A stretch of DNA of 29,492 nt. Origin: CAWKMN01 sp963850765. Its GTDB lineage: Bacteria; Chloroflexota; Anaerolineae; Aggregatilineales; Aggregatilineaceae. Numbering within the stretch: the stretch's first letter is position 1; each line of letters starts with the position of its first letter. The stretch is taken from NCBI GenBank assembly GCA_963850765.1, contig CAWKMN010000008.1, positions 1 through 29,492 of the forward strand, written 5' to 3'. This document shows, in pieces, positions 16,110 through 23,655 of the stretch. A program made the translations under genes and the position numbers. The notes under the pieces were generated by a model. The model saw only the letters and a list, made by a program, of their open reading frames with translations. It did no database searches and was not told the DNA's origin.

Positions 16110-18299
16110 ATGGTCGCTCTATCAGTGGGGGTAATGGTGGGCCGCGCCATCCTGGCATTTATCTCGAACCACCGCGCCGATCTGATCCAGGCGCTCGTGC
16201 TGGTCGCCGTGCTGTGTATGATCCTCAGCGCGTATTTTTTCCTCCCGCAGCCGGAGAGCCTGATCCGCTACCGGCCCACGCCCGGCCCCAAGGATTATTA
16301 CGATCCGCGCGCGCCGTGGTATTTTGTCGCCGGGGCGCTCGCGCTCGGTGGGGCGCTGCTGCTGGCCCGGCAGGTGGTCCCATCGCCGGCACGGACGGCA
16401 GGCCGGCTCAGCGCGCTGATACCGCCGCGCGCGTGGCTGCTGGTGGTGCCGGGCGTCCTGCTGCTGCTCGCCGCCGCCGAGGTCAACGGGGAAATGGTCC
16501 CGCAGTTCGATTGGCTGTGGAAAGCAACCCCGCTCGATCAACTCGTCCTGCTCATGATGGGAACAGCCCTGATCGCAGCCGGACTGGGTGGACTGCCGCC
16601 AGCCCCACCCCGCGACCCAGTCCCTACGGCTGCGATAGAGGATGATACGCGCCCGTCAAGTCCCGTCTCCATCACATGGAGAGGCGATTTAGGGGTGAGG
16701 CTCGAACAGGCTGAGATCCCGCTGCTCGTGCTGCTCACCCTGATCGCGCTTGTCGTGCGCTTCTACCGGCTGGATACGAGCGTCCGCATGATGATCGACG
16801 AGATCCACTTCGCGCTGGGCTCGGCCTATTTCTGGACCTTCCCCGACGTCAACCTGCTCGAACCCATGCCGACCAGCGCCTCATTCCCGTTCATCTATTC
16901 CTACGGCATCTACGGCACGGTGCAGATCTTCGGGCGGACGTTCCTGGGGCTGCGCGCGTTCAGTGCGATCCTGGGGGCGCTGACCATCCCCGCGACGTAT
17001 GGGCTGGCGCGCGAGCTGTTCGACCGGCGGACGGCGCTGCTGGCCGCGCTGATCCTGCTGACCTTCCCGCCCCACGTCCACTACAGCCGGCTGGCGCTGA
17101 ACAACATCGCGGATCCGCTGGTTGGCACGCTGGTCCTGTATTTCCTGGCGCGGGCGCTGCGCACCCACCACCGCCGCGATTATGTGCTGGCCGGGGTGAT
17201 GCTCGGCGCGACGCAGTATTTTTACGAGGGCGGGCGGATTCTGTTCCCCATGCTGGCGGCTGGCTGGATGGGGATGGGGTTGGTGCTGTGGCGGCCGCGC
17301 CCGTCGCTGCGCGGGCTGATCCTGGCGGCGCTGGCCTTCGTGGTGATCGCCATGCCAGTCTACTATACGCTGGTTGGCATCGACTTTCCGCTGTTCGATC
17401 GCGCCAACAAAGCCGATCTGGACCAACATTACTGGGAGCGCAAGCGCGAGACAAATGACTGGCAGGCGCGTGTGAATCGCTTCGAGCATTCGCTGCTGCA
17501 CTACGTCAATTCGCCGGAAAATACCCTGTTTCACTTTTACCTGTACTACGGCGGGCAGCACCCGCTGCTGCTCGTCTACGTCATCCCGCCGTTCTTCCTG
17601 GGCGGGGTGATCGCCCTGAGCCAGTGGCGCAGACCCGGCGTGGTGCTGGTGCTGTGGATGCTGCTGACCTCGCTCGGCAATGCCTTCCTGCTCGAAAGCG
17701 CGGTGTCGGCGCGGTATGTGCTGGCGTTCCCGGCGGTGGCGATCCTGGTTGCGTTGGGGATCCGGGTGCCGCTGGATTTGCTCTGGCGCGGGGAGCGATT
17801 GGACTCCGCGCGGGGAGCGCTGATGGTCGCGCTGGCCGTGGCGATCGCCGTGGGACAGGTGGTGTATTATTTCGGGCCGCATCTGGATCACTTCAACCGG
17901 GAACTGCGGCTGCAGGTCGCGCACGACGTCGAGGACGCGCTGCTGCGATCGGCGGATTTCCCGCCCGGCACCGAGATCTGGCTGATCGGGGACGGCTCGA
18001 TGATGGCCCAGACGGACGCGCAGCGCACCATCAACTTCTTCGCGGACGATCTCGTGATCGTCGAGGTCGCGCCGATGAATGTGACGGTGGCCGAATTGGC
18101 CGCCCTGCCCCGTGATCGCGATCTCGCCTTCTTCTTCGACCCGGACGACGAGGCGACGCTCCAGAAGCTGACCGAGGTTTTTGCCCCGCGCCCGCTGCGT
18201 CGCACGCCCTATGATGACATCCCGCCGGAGAAGGCGTTTGTGCTGTTTTATGTCCCGGCGGATGTGCGCGCGCCGGGCGAGCTCGGCACGGTGGGGTAG
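16110..18299 (+). CDS. GT39-type membrane glycosyltransferase with an in-frame repeat
   Basis: A 729-residue multipass protein. From about residue 200 it matches the ArnT/PMT (glycosyltransferase 39) pattern: a first helix LLVLLTLIALVVRFYRLD, then the Asp-Glu pair (D230, E231 in MMIDEIHFA), the GLRAFSAILGALTIPATYGLAREL helix and FPPHVHYSRLALNN. These enzymes transfer a sugar from a polyprenyl-phosphate donor outside the membrane. The first 180 residues add about four helices not usual for the family. Residues about 183-199 (SPVSITWRGDLGVRL) are translated from a half copy of the family A repeat (16659-16702). The ATG at 16110 is the first start after an in-frame stop. The acceptor is unknown. 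Confidence 0.87.
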   Translation: MVALSVGVMVGRAILAFISNHRADLIQALVLVAVLCMILSAYFFLPQPESLIRYRPTPGPKDYYDPRAPWYFVAGALALGGALLLARQVVPSPARTAGRLSALIPPRAWLLVVPGVLLLLAAAEVNGEMVPQFDWLWKATPLDQLVLLMMGTALIAAGLGGLPPAPPRDPVPTAAIEDDTRPSSPVSITWRGDLGVRLEQAEIPLLVLLTLIALVVRFYRLDTSVRMMIDEIHFALGSAYFWTFPDVNLLEPMPTSASFPFIYSYGIYGTVQIFGRTFLGLRAFSAILGALTIPATYGLARELFDRRTALLAALILLTFPPHVHYSRLALNNIADPLVGTLVLYFLARALRTHHRRDYVLAGVMLGATQYFYEGGRILFPMLAAGWMGMGLVLWRPRPSLRGLILAALAFVVIAMPVYYTLVGIDFPLFDRANKADLDQHYWERKRETNDWQARVNRFEHSLLHYVNSPENTLFHFYLYYGGQHPLLLVYVIPPFFLGGVIALSQWRRPGVVLVLWMLLTSLGNAFLLESAVSARYVLAFPAVAILVALGIRVPLDLLWRGERLDSARGALMVALAVAIAVGQVVYYFGPHLDHFNRELRLQVAHDVEDALLRSADFPPGTEIWLIGDGSMMAQTDAQRTINFFADDLVIVEVAPMNVTVAELAALPRDRDLAFFFDPDDEATLQKLTEVFAPRPLRRTPYDDIPPEKAFVLFYVPADVRAPGELGTVG
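16659..16702 (+). repeat. Family A half element inside a coding sequence
   Basis: TCTCCAT (16666-16672) and ATGGAGA (16676-16682) form the hairpin seen in intergenic copies. GATTTAGGGGTGAGGCT follows, the reverse complement of the AGCCTCACCCCTAAATC end at 10750. The repeat keeps the frame open and joins an N-terminal four-helix segment to the glycosyltransferase core. Confidence 0.8.
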
Positions 18300-18303
18300 C
18301 AGC

Positions 18304-18476
18304 CATCAGCTATCAGCGGTCGGCTTAACCTCACCCCCCGCCCCCGGCGTGCAAGCACGCTTGCCACGCGCGGAGAGGGGGAGCCAATGGCGCGTTTTTC
18401 CCTCTCCCTGGCTTGGCCGGGGAGGGGGTCAGAGGGAGGGGCGTTAGGCTTTTAGCTGATAGCTGACGCTGACCGC
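18304..18476. repeat. Family A copy flanked by inverted GCTGATAGCTGA-type arms
   Basis: ATCAGCTATCAGC (18306-18318) and GCTGATAGCTGA (18455-18466) lie in inverted orientation around a degenerate family A element. That element starts CCTCACCCCC (18329) and ends GGGAGGGGC (about 18442). The block occupies the whole space between the glycosyltransferase stop and the HD-domain gene stop, which are convergent. It may work as a bidirectional terminator. Confidence 0.55.
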
Positions 18477-18483
18477 TTCTCCG

Positions 18484-19047
18484 CTAGAAACACCCAAACG
18501 TCTCCGCCTCGAACGCGGCGAGCAGATCGTCCATGCGTTGAATCCGTGCCGCGGCCAGCGATTTGGACGCATCCAGAATCAGCGCGTCCGGCAGTTTGGC
18601 GCGGCGCTTGCGAGTGATCTCGTAGGCTTTGCGCAGGTCTTTGGCGTTCTTTGAGAAATCGCGCAGCACCCCGACCACGCCGAGAAAGTCCAGCGCATCC
18701 GCATCGCACAGCAGGATTGCCTCGATGCTGCGGGCCGGATCGGGGCTGTGGTGGAACTCGATGCATTCCAGCACGTGCGCGGCAAAATCCGGCGGGCAGT
18801 CGCGCGCGGCCAGATACTCGGCGGCGACCTCTTTGGAGCGCGCCGCATGATCGACGCCGGCGAGCAGCCAGGGCTCGTAGCCGCCCCAGTCGTGCAGATG
18901 CGCCGCCACCCAGACCACATCGGTGCTGTACGACTGCTCTGCGCCGATCTGGTCGATCAGGTGCAGCAGGCGGCGGGTGTGGTTGATGCCCCATGCGCCG
19001 CCGTATTCTTCGGTCTGCCGGGCCAGTTCTTCACGGTTGATGTTCAT
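18484..19047 (-). CDS. HD-domain protein
   Basis: A 187-residue HD-superfamily protein, likely a metal-dependent phosphohydrolase. The ATG at 19047 is chosen over 19143 because GAGGAG lies six bases upstream and the domain starts soon after. Motifs: His in NHTRRLLHLID, the HD pair in VAAHLHDWG, His-His in IEFHHSPDP and the late Asp in LLCDADALDFLG. These give the usual H..HD..D metal set. The C-terminal helix is charged (RKRRAKLPD). Substrate unknown; relatives act on nucleotides or cyclic nucleotides. It is convergent with the glycosyltransferase gene and divergent from cysH. Confidence 0.85.
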   Translation of the reverse strand: MNINREELARQTEEYGGAWGINHTRRLLHLIDQIGAEQSYSTDVVWVAAHLHDWGGYEPWLLAGVDHAARSKEVAAEYLAARDCPPDFAAHVLECIEFHHSPDPARSIEAILLCDADALDFLGVVGVLRDFSKNAKDLRKAYEITRKRRAKLPDALILDASKSLAAARIQRMDDLLAAFEAETFGCF

Positions 19048-19211
19048 GATCGACTCCTCACTCCTGATACGCACAGGGACGATCATAACGCACTTTTCCG
19101 GGCTGTCGATCCGAATGGATCCTGATGGTTTGTCGCGAAACATTCACAAAAGTTTTCTCCCCGACCCGCGCATCTTGTGGTAGGATTGTGGGTTAGAAGA
19201 GCCGGTACGCA

Positions 19212-19958
19212 TTGATCGAGCTTATACCTGTGGACATCAACGAACTGTACGACCTGAACGCGCGTTTTGAAGGGGCCGATCCCCGGACGATCATCACCTG
19301 GGCGGCGGAGCGATTTATGCCGCGTCTGGCGGTGACGTCGTCGTTCCAGACGCAGAGCGTCGCGCTGCTGCACCTGATCGGCCAGACGCGCCCCGACCTC
19401 CCGGTGATCTTCCTCGACACCGGCTATCACTTTCCCGAAACGCTGGCCTACCGCGATCAACTGGTCGCGCAGTTTGGATTGACCCTGCACGTGATCCGCC
19501 CGGCGACCAGCCCGGCGGACGTGGTCCGGCAGCACGGCGATGCGCTCTACCGCCACGACCCGGAGATGTGCTGCTATCTGCACAAGGTCGAGCCGATGCA
19601 GCGCGCCCTGCGCGATCTCGACGCGTGGATCACGGGCATCCGCCGCGACCAGACCGAGAATCGCGCCCAGGCGCAGACCGTCGAAGCGCTGCCGGATGGC
19701 CGCGTCAAGATCAATCCCCTGCTGGCGTGGACGCGCCAGGATCTCTGGACGTATATCAGCCGCTATGATCTGCCCGCGCACCCGCTGTTCAGCCAGGGCT
19801 ATCTGAGCGTGGGCTGCGCGCCGTGTACGGCTCCGGTCGCGCCCGGCAGCGATGAGCGATCCGGGCGGTGGGCGGGCACCGGCAAAACCGAGTGCGGCCT
19901 GCATACGGACGCGCTCAACCATCCGATTAAGGGCAGCGATACGCAAGAGGCCGTTTGA
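19212..19958 (+). CDS. cysH: Phosphoadenylyl/adenylyl-sulfate reductase (APS-reductase type)
   Basis: A 248-residue assimilatory sulfate-activation enzyme that reduces APS (or PAPS) to sulfite with thioredoxin. Conserved parts: the nucleotide loop TSSFQTQSVALLHL (42-55), the LDTGYHFPETL strand (69-78), the Cys-Cys pair 120-121 and Cys202/Cys205 (CAPC). Together these four Cys are the [4Fe-4S] ligands of APS-type reductases. The redox-active ECGLHT is at Cys228. The iron-sulfur set argues for APS, not PAPS, as substrate. The start is uncertain: TTG at 19212 or GTG at 19230, both with weak ribosome-binding sites. No cysD, cysN or cysI lies nearby. Confidence 0.92.
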   Translation: MIELIPVDINELYDLNARFEGADPRTIITWAAERFMPRLAVTSSFQTQSVALLHLIGQTRPDLPVIFLDTGYHFPETLAYRDQLVAQFGLTLHVIRPATSPADVVRQHGDALYRHDPEMCCYLHKVEPMQRALRDLDAWITGIRRDQTENRAQAQTVEALPDGRVKINPLLAWTRQDLWTYISRYDLPAHPLFSQGYLSVGCAPCTAPVAPGSDERSGRWAGTGKTECGLHTDALNHPIKGSDTQEAV

Positions 19959-19973
19959 GACGCCGGACGCTAA

Positions 19974-20083
19974 AACGTTCCGGCTATTGAGATCAAAAAA
20001 GTCCGCGGAAGGGACTCCTTTCCAGCCCCTTTAGCGGGCTTCCAAGTTTTGTTCATAGCCGCGCGGTTTTAACCCGCGGCGTC
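19974..20083 (+). repeat. Family D structured element in the mazG leader
   Basis: Homologous to 27357-27470 read on the minus strand. Shared blocks in order: AACGTTCCGGCTAT, AAAAAAGTCC, CCAGCC..GGGCTTCC, ATAGCCGC and GGCGGCG-like 3' arm. Predicted pairings: CGGCTAT (19982-19988) with ATAGCCG (20056-20062); AGTCC (20001-20005) with GGACT (20013-20017); AGCCC (20025-20029) with GGGCT (20037-20041); GCCGCG (20059-20064) with CGCGGC (20076-20081). The first and last compete for bases 20059-20062. The last stem ends just before the MazG start. Confidence 0.75.
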
Positions 20084-20103
20084 TTTCGGGTAAAGTGATC
20101 TCA

Positions 20104-20442
20104 ATGGACGATCTGCGCGAAGCTGTGCGCCAATTTGCCGAAGCCCGCGATTGGGAGAAGTTCCATTCGCCCAAGAATTTGGCGATGGGCGTGGCCGCCG
20201 AGTCCGGCGAACTGCTGGAGATTTTCCTGTGGCTGTCCGAGAGCGAAAGCAAAAATCTGGACGAGACCCAACTGGCCGCGCTGAAAGAAGAGATCGGCGA
20301 CATGGTGATCTATCTCGTCTATCTGGCAAACCAGTTTGATCTCGACCTGCTCACCTGTGCGCGTGAAAAGCTGCGTCTCAACGAGCAAAAATACCCGGCC
20401 GACATCGTCCGGGGCAGCGCGAAAAAGTACACCGAATATTAA
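20104..20442 (+). CDS. MazG-like nucleotide pyrophosphohydrolase
   Basis: A 112-residue single-domain all-alpha NTP pyrophosphatase of the MazG/RS21-C6 (dCTPase) type, which removes pyrophosphate from non-canonical or excess dNTPs. Metal-site helices are clear: PKNLAMGVAAESGELLEIF gives the ExxE pair and LKEEIGDMVIYLVYL gives the ExxD pair. The ending NEQKYPADIVRGSAKKYTEY is characteristic of this subgroup. ATG 20104 and GTG 20095 are both possible starts, and neither has a strong Shine-Dalgarno. A structured repeat (19974-20083) directly precedes it. The epimerase gene follows after 11 bases, so the two are likely co-transcribed. Confidence 0.9.
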   Translation: MDDLREAVRQFAEARDWEKFHSPKNLAMGVAAESGELLEIFLWLSESESKNLDETQLAALKEEIGDMVIYLVYLANQFDLDLLTCAREKLRLNEQKYPADIVRGSAKKYTEY

Positions 20443-20453
20443 GGGGGGCTGTT

Positions 20454-21442
20454 ATGTCCCGTACCATCCTCGTCACGGGCGGAGCCGGCTATATCGGTTC
20501 GCGGCTGATCCGCGATCTGGCGGCGGATCCGTCCCTGACTGGCTGCACCATCCGCGTTTATGACAATCTTCAGCGCGAAACCTACAGCACCCTGCTTGAC
20601 CTGCCCGGCTGCGGGTGTTTCCAGTTTGTCGAGGGCGATATTCTCGATAACGCGGGCGTGCGGCGCGCGCTGGATGGCGTCTGGGCGGTGATCCACATGG
20701 CGGCGATTGTCCGCACGCCGCTGTCGTTTGGACCGCCGGGCTGGGTGGAACAGGTCAATCACTGGGGCACGGCCAATCTGATCGACGCGGCAGCAGCGGC
20801 AGGCGTGCAGGTGCTCATCTATACCAGCAGCGCGGCCGTCTACGGCCCGATGGACTCGCTCGGCGGCCAGCCCTTCCGCGAGGGCGATTACTGCCGCCCG
20901 GTCGGACTCTATGCCGAGAGCAAACTGCGCGCCGAGCGCCACGTCCGCGCGGCCGCCGAGCAGGGCCGGCTGCAAACGGCGATCCTGCGGCTGGGCACCG
21001 TGTTTGGGCATGCGCCCGCCGTGCGCTTTGACGCCGTGGCGAACCGATTCGCGTATCTGGCCGGGGTTCACCGCGCGCTGACGGTTTACGGCGCGGGGGA
21101 TCAGGTCCGCCCGCAGTTACACGTCAGCGACGCCAGCAGCGCGATCCGGTTTGCGCTGGCGCACCCCGATCAACTGGCGGGCGCGACGGTCAACGTGGTG
21201 GGCGAGAACGTCTCGATCCTGGGGCTGACCGATGCGATCCGCGCGCTGCACCCCTCGATCGACGTGCGCTATACCGAGCAGGATGTGCTGACGCATCTTT
21301 CATTTGCCATCGACGGGAGCAAGCTCAACGCCCTCGGCTGGTATCCGCAGGTCAGCCTGGAAGCGGCCTCGCGGAACTGCTGGATCACATGCACGGGTTC
21401 GCACCGTTCCAGCCCGGCAGTATGGGAGAAATGGTGGATTAA
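20454..21442 (+). CDS. NAD-dependent epimerase/dehydratase, frameshift near the C-terminus
   Basis: An extended short-chain dehydrogenase of about 330 residues, probably acting on a nucleotide sugar. GGAGYIG (9-15) binds NAD; Ser125/Ser126 with Tyr153 and Lys157 (YAESK) form the catalytic set. The frame as given ends at 21458 with an unlikely basic tail. Restoring one base at the CC of 21367-21368 gives a natural ending, EAALAELLDHMHGFAPFQP..., with a stop at 21442. I therefore place the true end there. AAGGGGGG lies just before the ATG. It follows mazG closely. The exact sugar is unknown. Confidence 0.85.
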
Positions 21443-21466
21443 CACTCTGGCGCAATGAAGTATAAT
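21439..21466 (+). promoter_or_regulatory. Promoter of the small acidic protein gene
   Basis: TTAACA (21439-21444), a 16-base spacer and a perfect TATAAT (21461-21466) lie about 40 bases before the ATG at 21508. The -35 overlaps the inferred epimerase stop. Confidence 0.6.
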
Positions 21467-21507
21467 AGGGGCAGCACAGATCATCTGGCATTATGGAGAT
21501 CATCAGC

Positions 21508-21732
21508 ATGACATTCGAGGACATTGTAAAGAAGGTTCGCGCGCTGCCGGTCGAAAAACGGAAGGAACTGATTGGCCTGATTGTCGACAGCCTGACTCAG
21601 CCCGAACTGGCCGTTGAGGTGGACAAACCCCGCATCGTCGGACCGGACGGGGCAGGCCCGGAAATCTGGCAGGAGGCCGATCCCCAGGACGTTATCCACA
21701 AGCTGCATATCGAATGGGACGATCGCGCCTAA
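21508..21732 (+). CDS. Small acidic protein of unknown function
   Basis: A 74-residue protein. ATG 21508 is preferred over 21493 because GGAG lies about nine bases upstream of it. The N-terminal half is a helical segment (FEDIVKKVRALPVEKRKELIGLIVDSL) that resembles helical starts of antitoxin-like or addiction-module small proteins. The rest is acidic and Pro-rich. No toxin gene accompanies it. It has its own promoter and a strong intrinsic terminator downstream, so it is an independent small transcription unit. No family is assigned. Confidence 0.65.
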   Translation: MTFEDIVKKVRALPVEKRKELIGLIVDSLTQPELAVEVDKPRIVGPDGAGPEIWQEADPQDVIHKLHIEWDDRA

Positions 21733-21828
21733 GCGTGGATGTGCGCGGTTCGCCGGCTCCCCCTTCCCTGTCCGCCTGGCCCGACAAGGATTTGTTTCGC
21801 GCCTACGCTTTCTGGCAGGCGATGTTGC

Positions 21829-21852
21829 GCTCCCAACCTGGGAGCTTTTTTT
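21829..21852 (+). terminator. Rho-independent terminator
   Basis: GCTCCCA (21829-21835), loop ACC, TGGGAGC (21839-21845), then seven T (21846-21852). This is the best intrinsic terminator in the window. It closes the 21508 transcription unit and insulates the corrinoid operon that starts at 21945. Confidence 0.9.
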
Positions 21853-21944
21853 CTCCCATTCTTGAGAACGCGATATACTATAGAGACGTTCCCTAAAGGA
21901 TAGAGGATGTTCTTTGAGGTTGCTCAATTCTTGCAGAAAGGTTA

Positions 21945-22583
21945 ATGATGTCTACCATTCTTGAACAAATCCGTGCAAGTGTAATCGAAGGTAATGCGAA
22001 GGCCGCCGAAGCGCAGGTCCAGCAGGCGTTGGACGCCGGGGAAAAGCCCGATGTGGTGCTCAACTCGGCGCTGATCCCCGCCATGAGCGAAGTCGGCCAG
22101 AAGTTTGAAGACGGTGAATATTTCGTGCCCGAAATGCTGATCGCCGCCCGCGCGATGCAGGCCGGCCTCAAGCTGCTCAAGCCCCTGCTGGCCGCCAGCG
22201 GCGCAGAACCGATCGGCACGGTCGCGATCGGCACGGTCAAGGGCGACCTGCACGACATCGGCAAATCGCTGGTGGCGATGATGCTCGAAGGGGCGGGGTT
22301 CGAGATCATGGATCTCGGCGTAGACGTCACCCCGGAGAAATTCGTAGCCGCGGTCAACAACGGTGCGAATGTCGTGGCAATGTCGGCCCTGCTGACGACC
22401 ACCATGCCCAATATGCAGAACACCATCAAGGCGCTCACCGACGCCGGCCTGCGCGAAAAAGTGCATGTCATGGTGGGCGGTGCGCCCGTCACTGAGGCCT
22501 ATGCCAAGCAGATCGGCGCGGACGGGTACGCCCCCGATGCTTCCGCCGCCGTGCGCAAGGCGAAGGAACTGTTAGCTGGTTAG
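21945..22583 (+). CDS. Methyltransferase corrinoid protein (B12-binding)
   Basis: A 212-residue corrinoid protein that shuttles methyl groups between two methyltransferases. The N-terminal helical cap (about 1-88, with VLNSALIPAMSEVGQKFEDGEYFVPEML) and the Rossmann-like cobalamin domain (about 89-212) are both complete. The base-off signature is present: D101-x-H103-xx-G106 (GDLHDIG), with His103 as lower cobalt ligand. SALLTTTMPNM and VMVGGAPV are the remaining cobalamin loops. It is of the MtaC/MtbC/MttC/MtgC type, but the substrate cannot be read from this protein. AGAAAGG precedes the tandem ATGATG start. The pterin-binding partner gene follows after nine bases. Confidence 0.94.
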   Translation: MMSTILEQIRASVIEGNAKAAEAQVQQALDAGEKPDVVLNSALIPAMSEVGQKFEDGEYFVPEMLIAARAMQAGLKLLKPLLAASGAEPIGTVAIGTVKGDLHDIGKSLVAMMLEGAGFEIMDLGVDVTPEKFVAAVNNGANVVAMSALLTTTMPNMQNTIKALTDAGLREKVHVMVGGAPVTEAYAKQIGADGYAPDASAAVRKAKELLAG

Positions 22584-22592
22584 GGCCGCGTC

Positions 22593-23453
22593 ATGCAAAC
22601 GATTTTGAAGAGCGCTGCCACTGAAGTCATCATCGGACCCGATCAGCCGGTCGTCATCATCGGGGAGCGGATCAACCCCACCGGGCGTAAGGCGTTCAGC
22701 GCCGAACTCCAGGCGGGTGACCTGAGCCGGATCGCCAAAGATGCGCAGGCACAGGCGCTCGCGGGCGCGAACGTGCTGGATGTCAACGTCGGCGCGGCGG
22801 GGGTGGACGAAGTCAAGCTGCTGCCCGAAGCGATCTGCATTGTGCAGGACACGGTCGATCTGCCGATCTGCCTGGACTCGCCCAATCCCGCCGCACTCGA
22901 AGCCGGGCTGAAGGTGATCCAGGGCCGCGCGTTGATCAATTCGGTCAACGGCGAAAAGGGCAAGCTGGCATCGGTACTGCCGCTGGTCGCGGAATATGGC
23001 GCGGCGGTGATCGCGCTGTGCATGGACGATACCGGCATCCCGGTCACGCCCGGCCAGCGTCTCGAAGTGGCAGCGAGTATTCTGGACGCGGCACGGGGCC
23101 ACGGCATCCCGCCGGAGGACATTCTGTTCGATCCGCTGGTGCTGGCGGTTGGCGCGGATTTTGCTGCGGGGAAGGTCACGCTCGAAACGGCGCGGATGAT
23201 CCGCAGCCAGACGGGCTGCAATATGACGGCCGGGGCCAGCAATGGCTCGTTTGGCATGCCCGACCGTGAGACGCTGAATATCGTCTTTCTGACGCTGCTG
23301 ATCCAGGCCGGGATCAACGCGCCGATCTCGAACCCGCTGAAAAACGGGCTGGCGATCCGCGCGGCCGATCTGCTGATGGGCCGCGACGATTATGGCATGG
23401 CGTATATTAAGTCGTTCCGCGCCCTGCAAAAGCTGAACGAGCCTCACGCCTGA
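22593..23453 (+). CDS. Pterin-binding methyltransferase (methyl-THF:corrinoid, AcsE/MtgA-like)
   Basis: A 286-residue TIM-barrel protein of the DHPS-like pterin-binding family. GERINPTGRKAF near residue 24, the DVNVG strand near 62, LDSPNPAAL near 93, INSVNGEKGK near 111 and TAGASNGSFGMPDR near 212 are typical of methyltetrahydrofolate:corrinoid methyltransferases such as AcsE, MtgA or the pterin domain of MetH. It probably moves a methyl group between the neighbouring corrinoid protein and tetrahydrofolate. Nine bases separate it from the corrinoid gene. No substrate-side methyltransferase (MttB, MtaB type) is found in the window. Confidence 0.92.
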   Translation: MQTILKSAATEVIIGPDQPVVIIGERINPTGRKAFSAELQAGDLSRIAKDAQAQALAGANVLDVNVGAAGVDEVKLLPEAICIVQDTVDLPICLDSPNPAALEAGLKVIQGRALINSVNGEKGKLASVLPLVAEYGAAVIALCMDDTGIPVTPGQRLEVAASILDAARGHGIPPEDILFDPLVLAVGADFAAGKVTLETARMIRSQTGCNMTAGASNGSFGMPDRETLNIVFLTLLIQAGINAPISNPLKNGLAIRAADLLMGRDDYGMAYIKSFRALQKLNEPHA

Positions 23454-23494
23454 TGGTGAACCAGCATCAGGAGATAACTCGGTGGCATGTCCAG

Positions 23495-23526
23495 GTAGGG
23501 GCGTATTGATACAACTACGCCCCTAC
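23495..23526. repeat. Family B palindrome, copy 2
   Basis: Arms GTAGGGGCGTA (23495-23505) and TACGCCCCTAC (23516-23526) enclose TTGATACAAC. A partial family A element (CCTCTCCAT..ATGGAG, ending GGGGATGAGGCT) follows at 23557-23602. These two repeats make up most of the 23454-23655 gap inside the methyl-transfer gene group. Confidence 0.7.
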
Positions 23527-23655
23527 GATGGCAACATTTGCTCCGATCGTGCGCCCAATCTCCTCTCCATATGATGGAGTGGGGGGCCGAGGGGATGAGG
23601 CTAAGTTCCTACCAACCACCAAAAACCGTCAACTGTTAGCTGAGAACGGATCACT

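Noticed and set aside
16881..17924. Minus-strand open frame of 347 codons
   Set aside because: Antisense to the glycosyltransferase; His/Gln/Arg-rich and without motifs.
21851..21879. Promoter for the corrinoid operon (TATACT at 21874)
   Set aside because: The -10 is plausible, but the -35 at proper distance (TTCTCC) is poor, and TTGAGA at 21862 is too close. Not listed as a feature.
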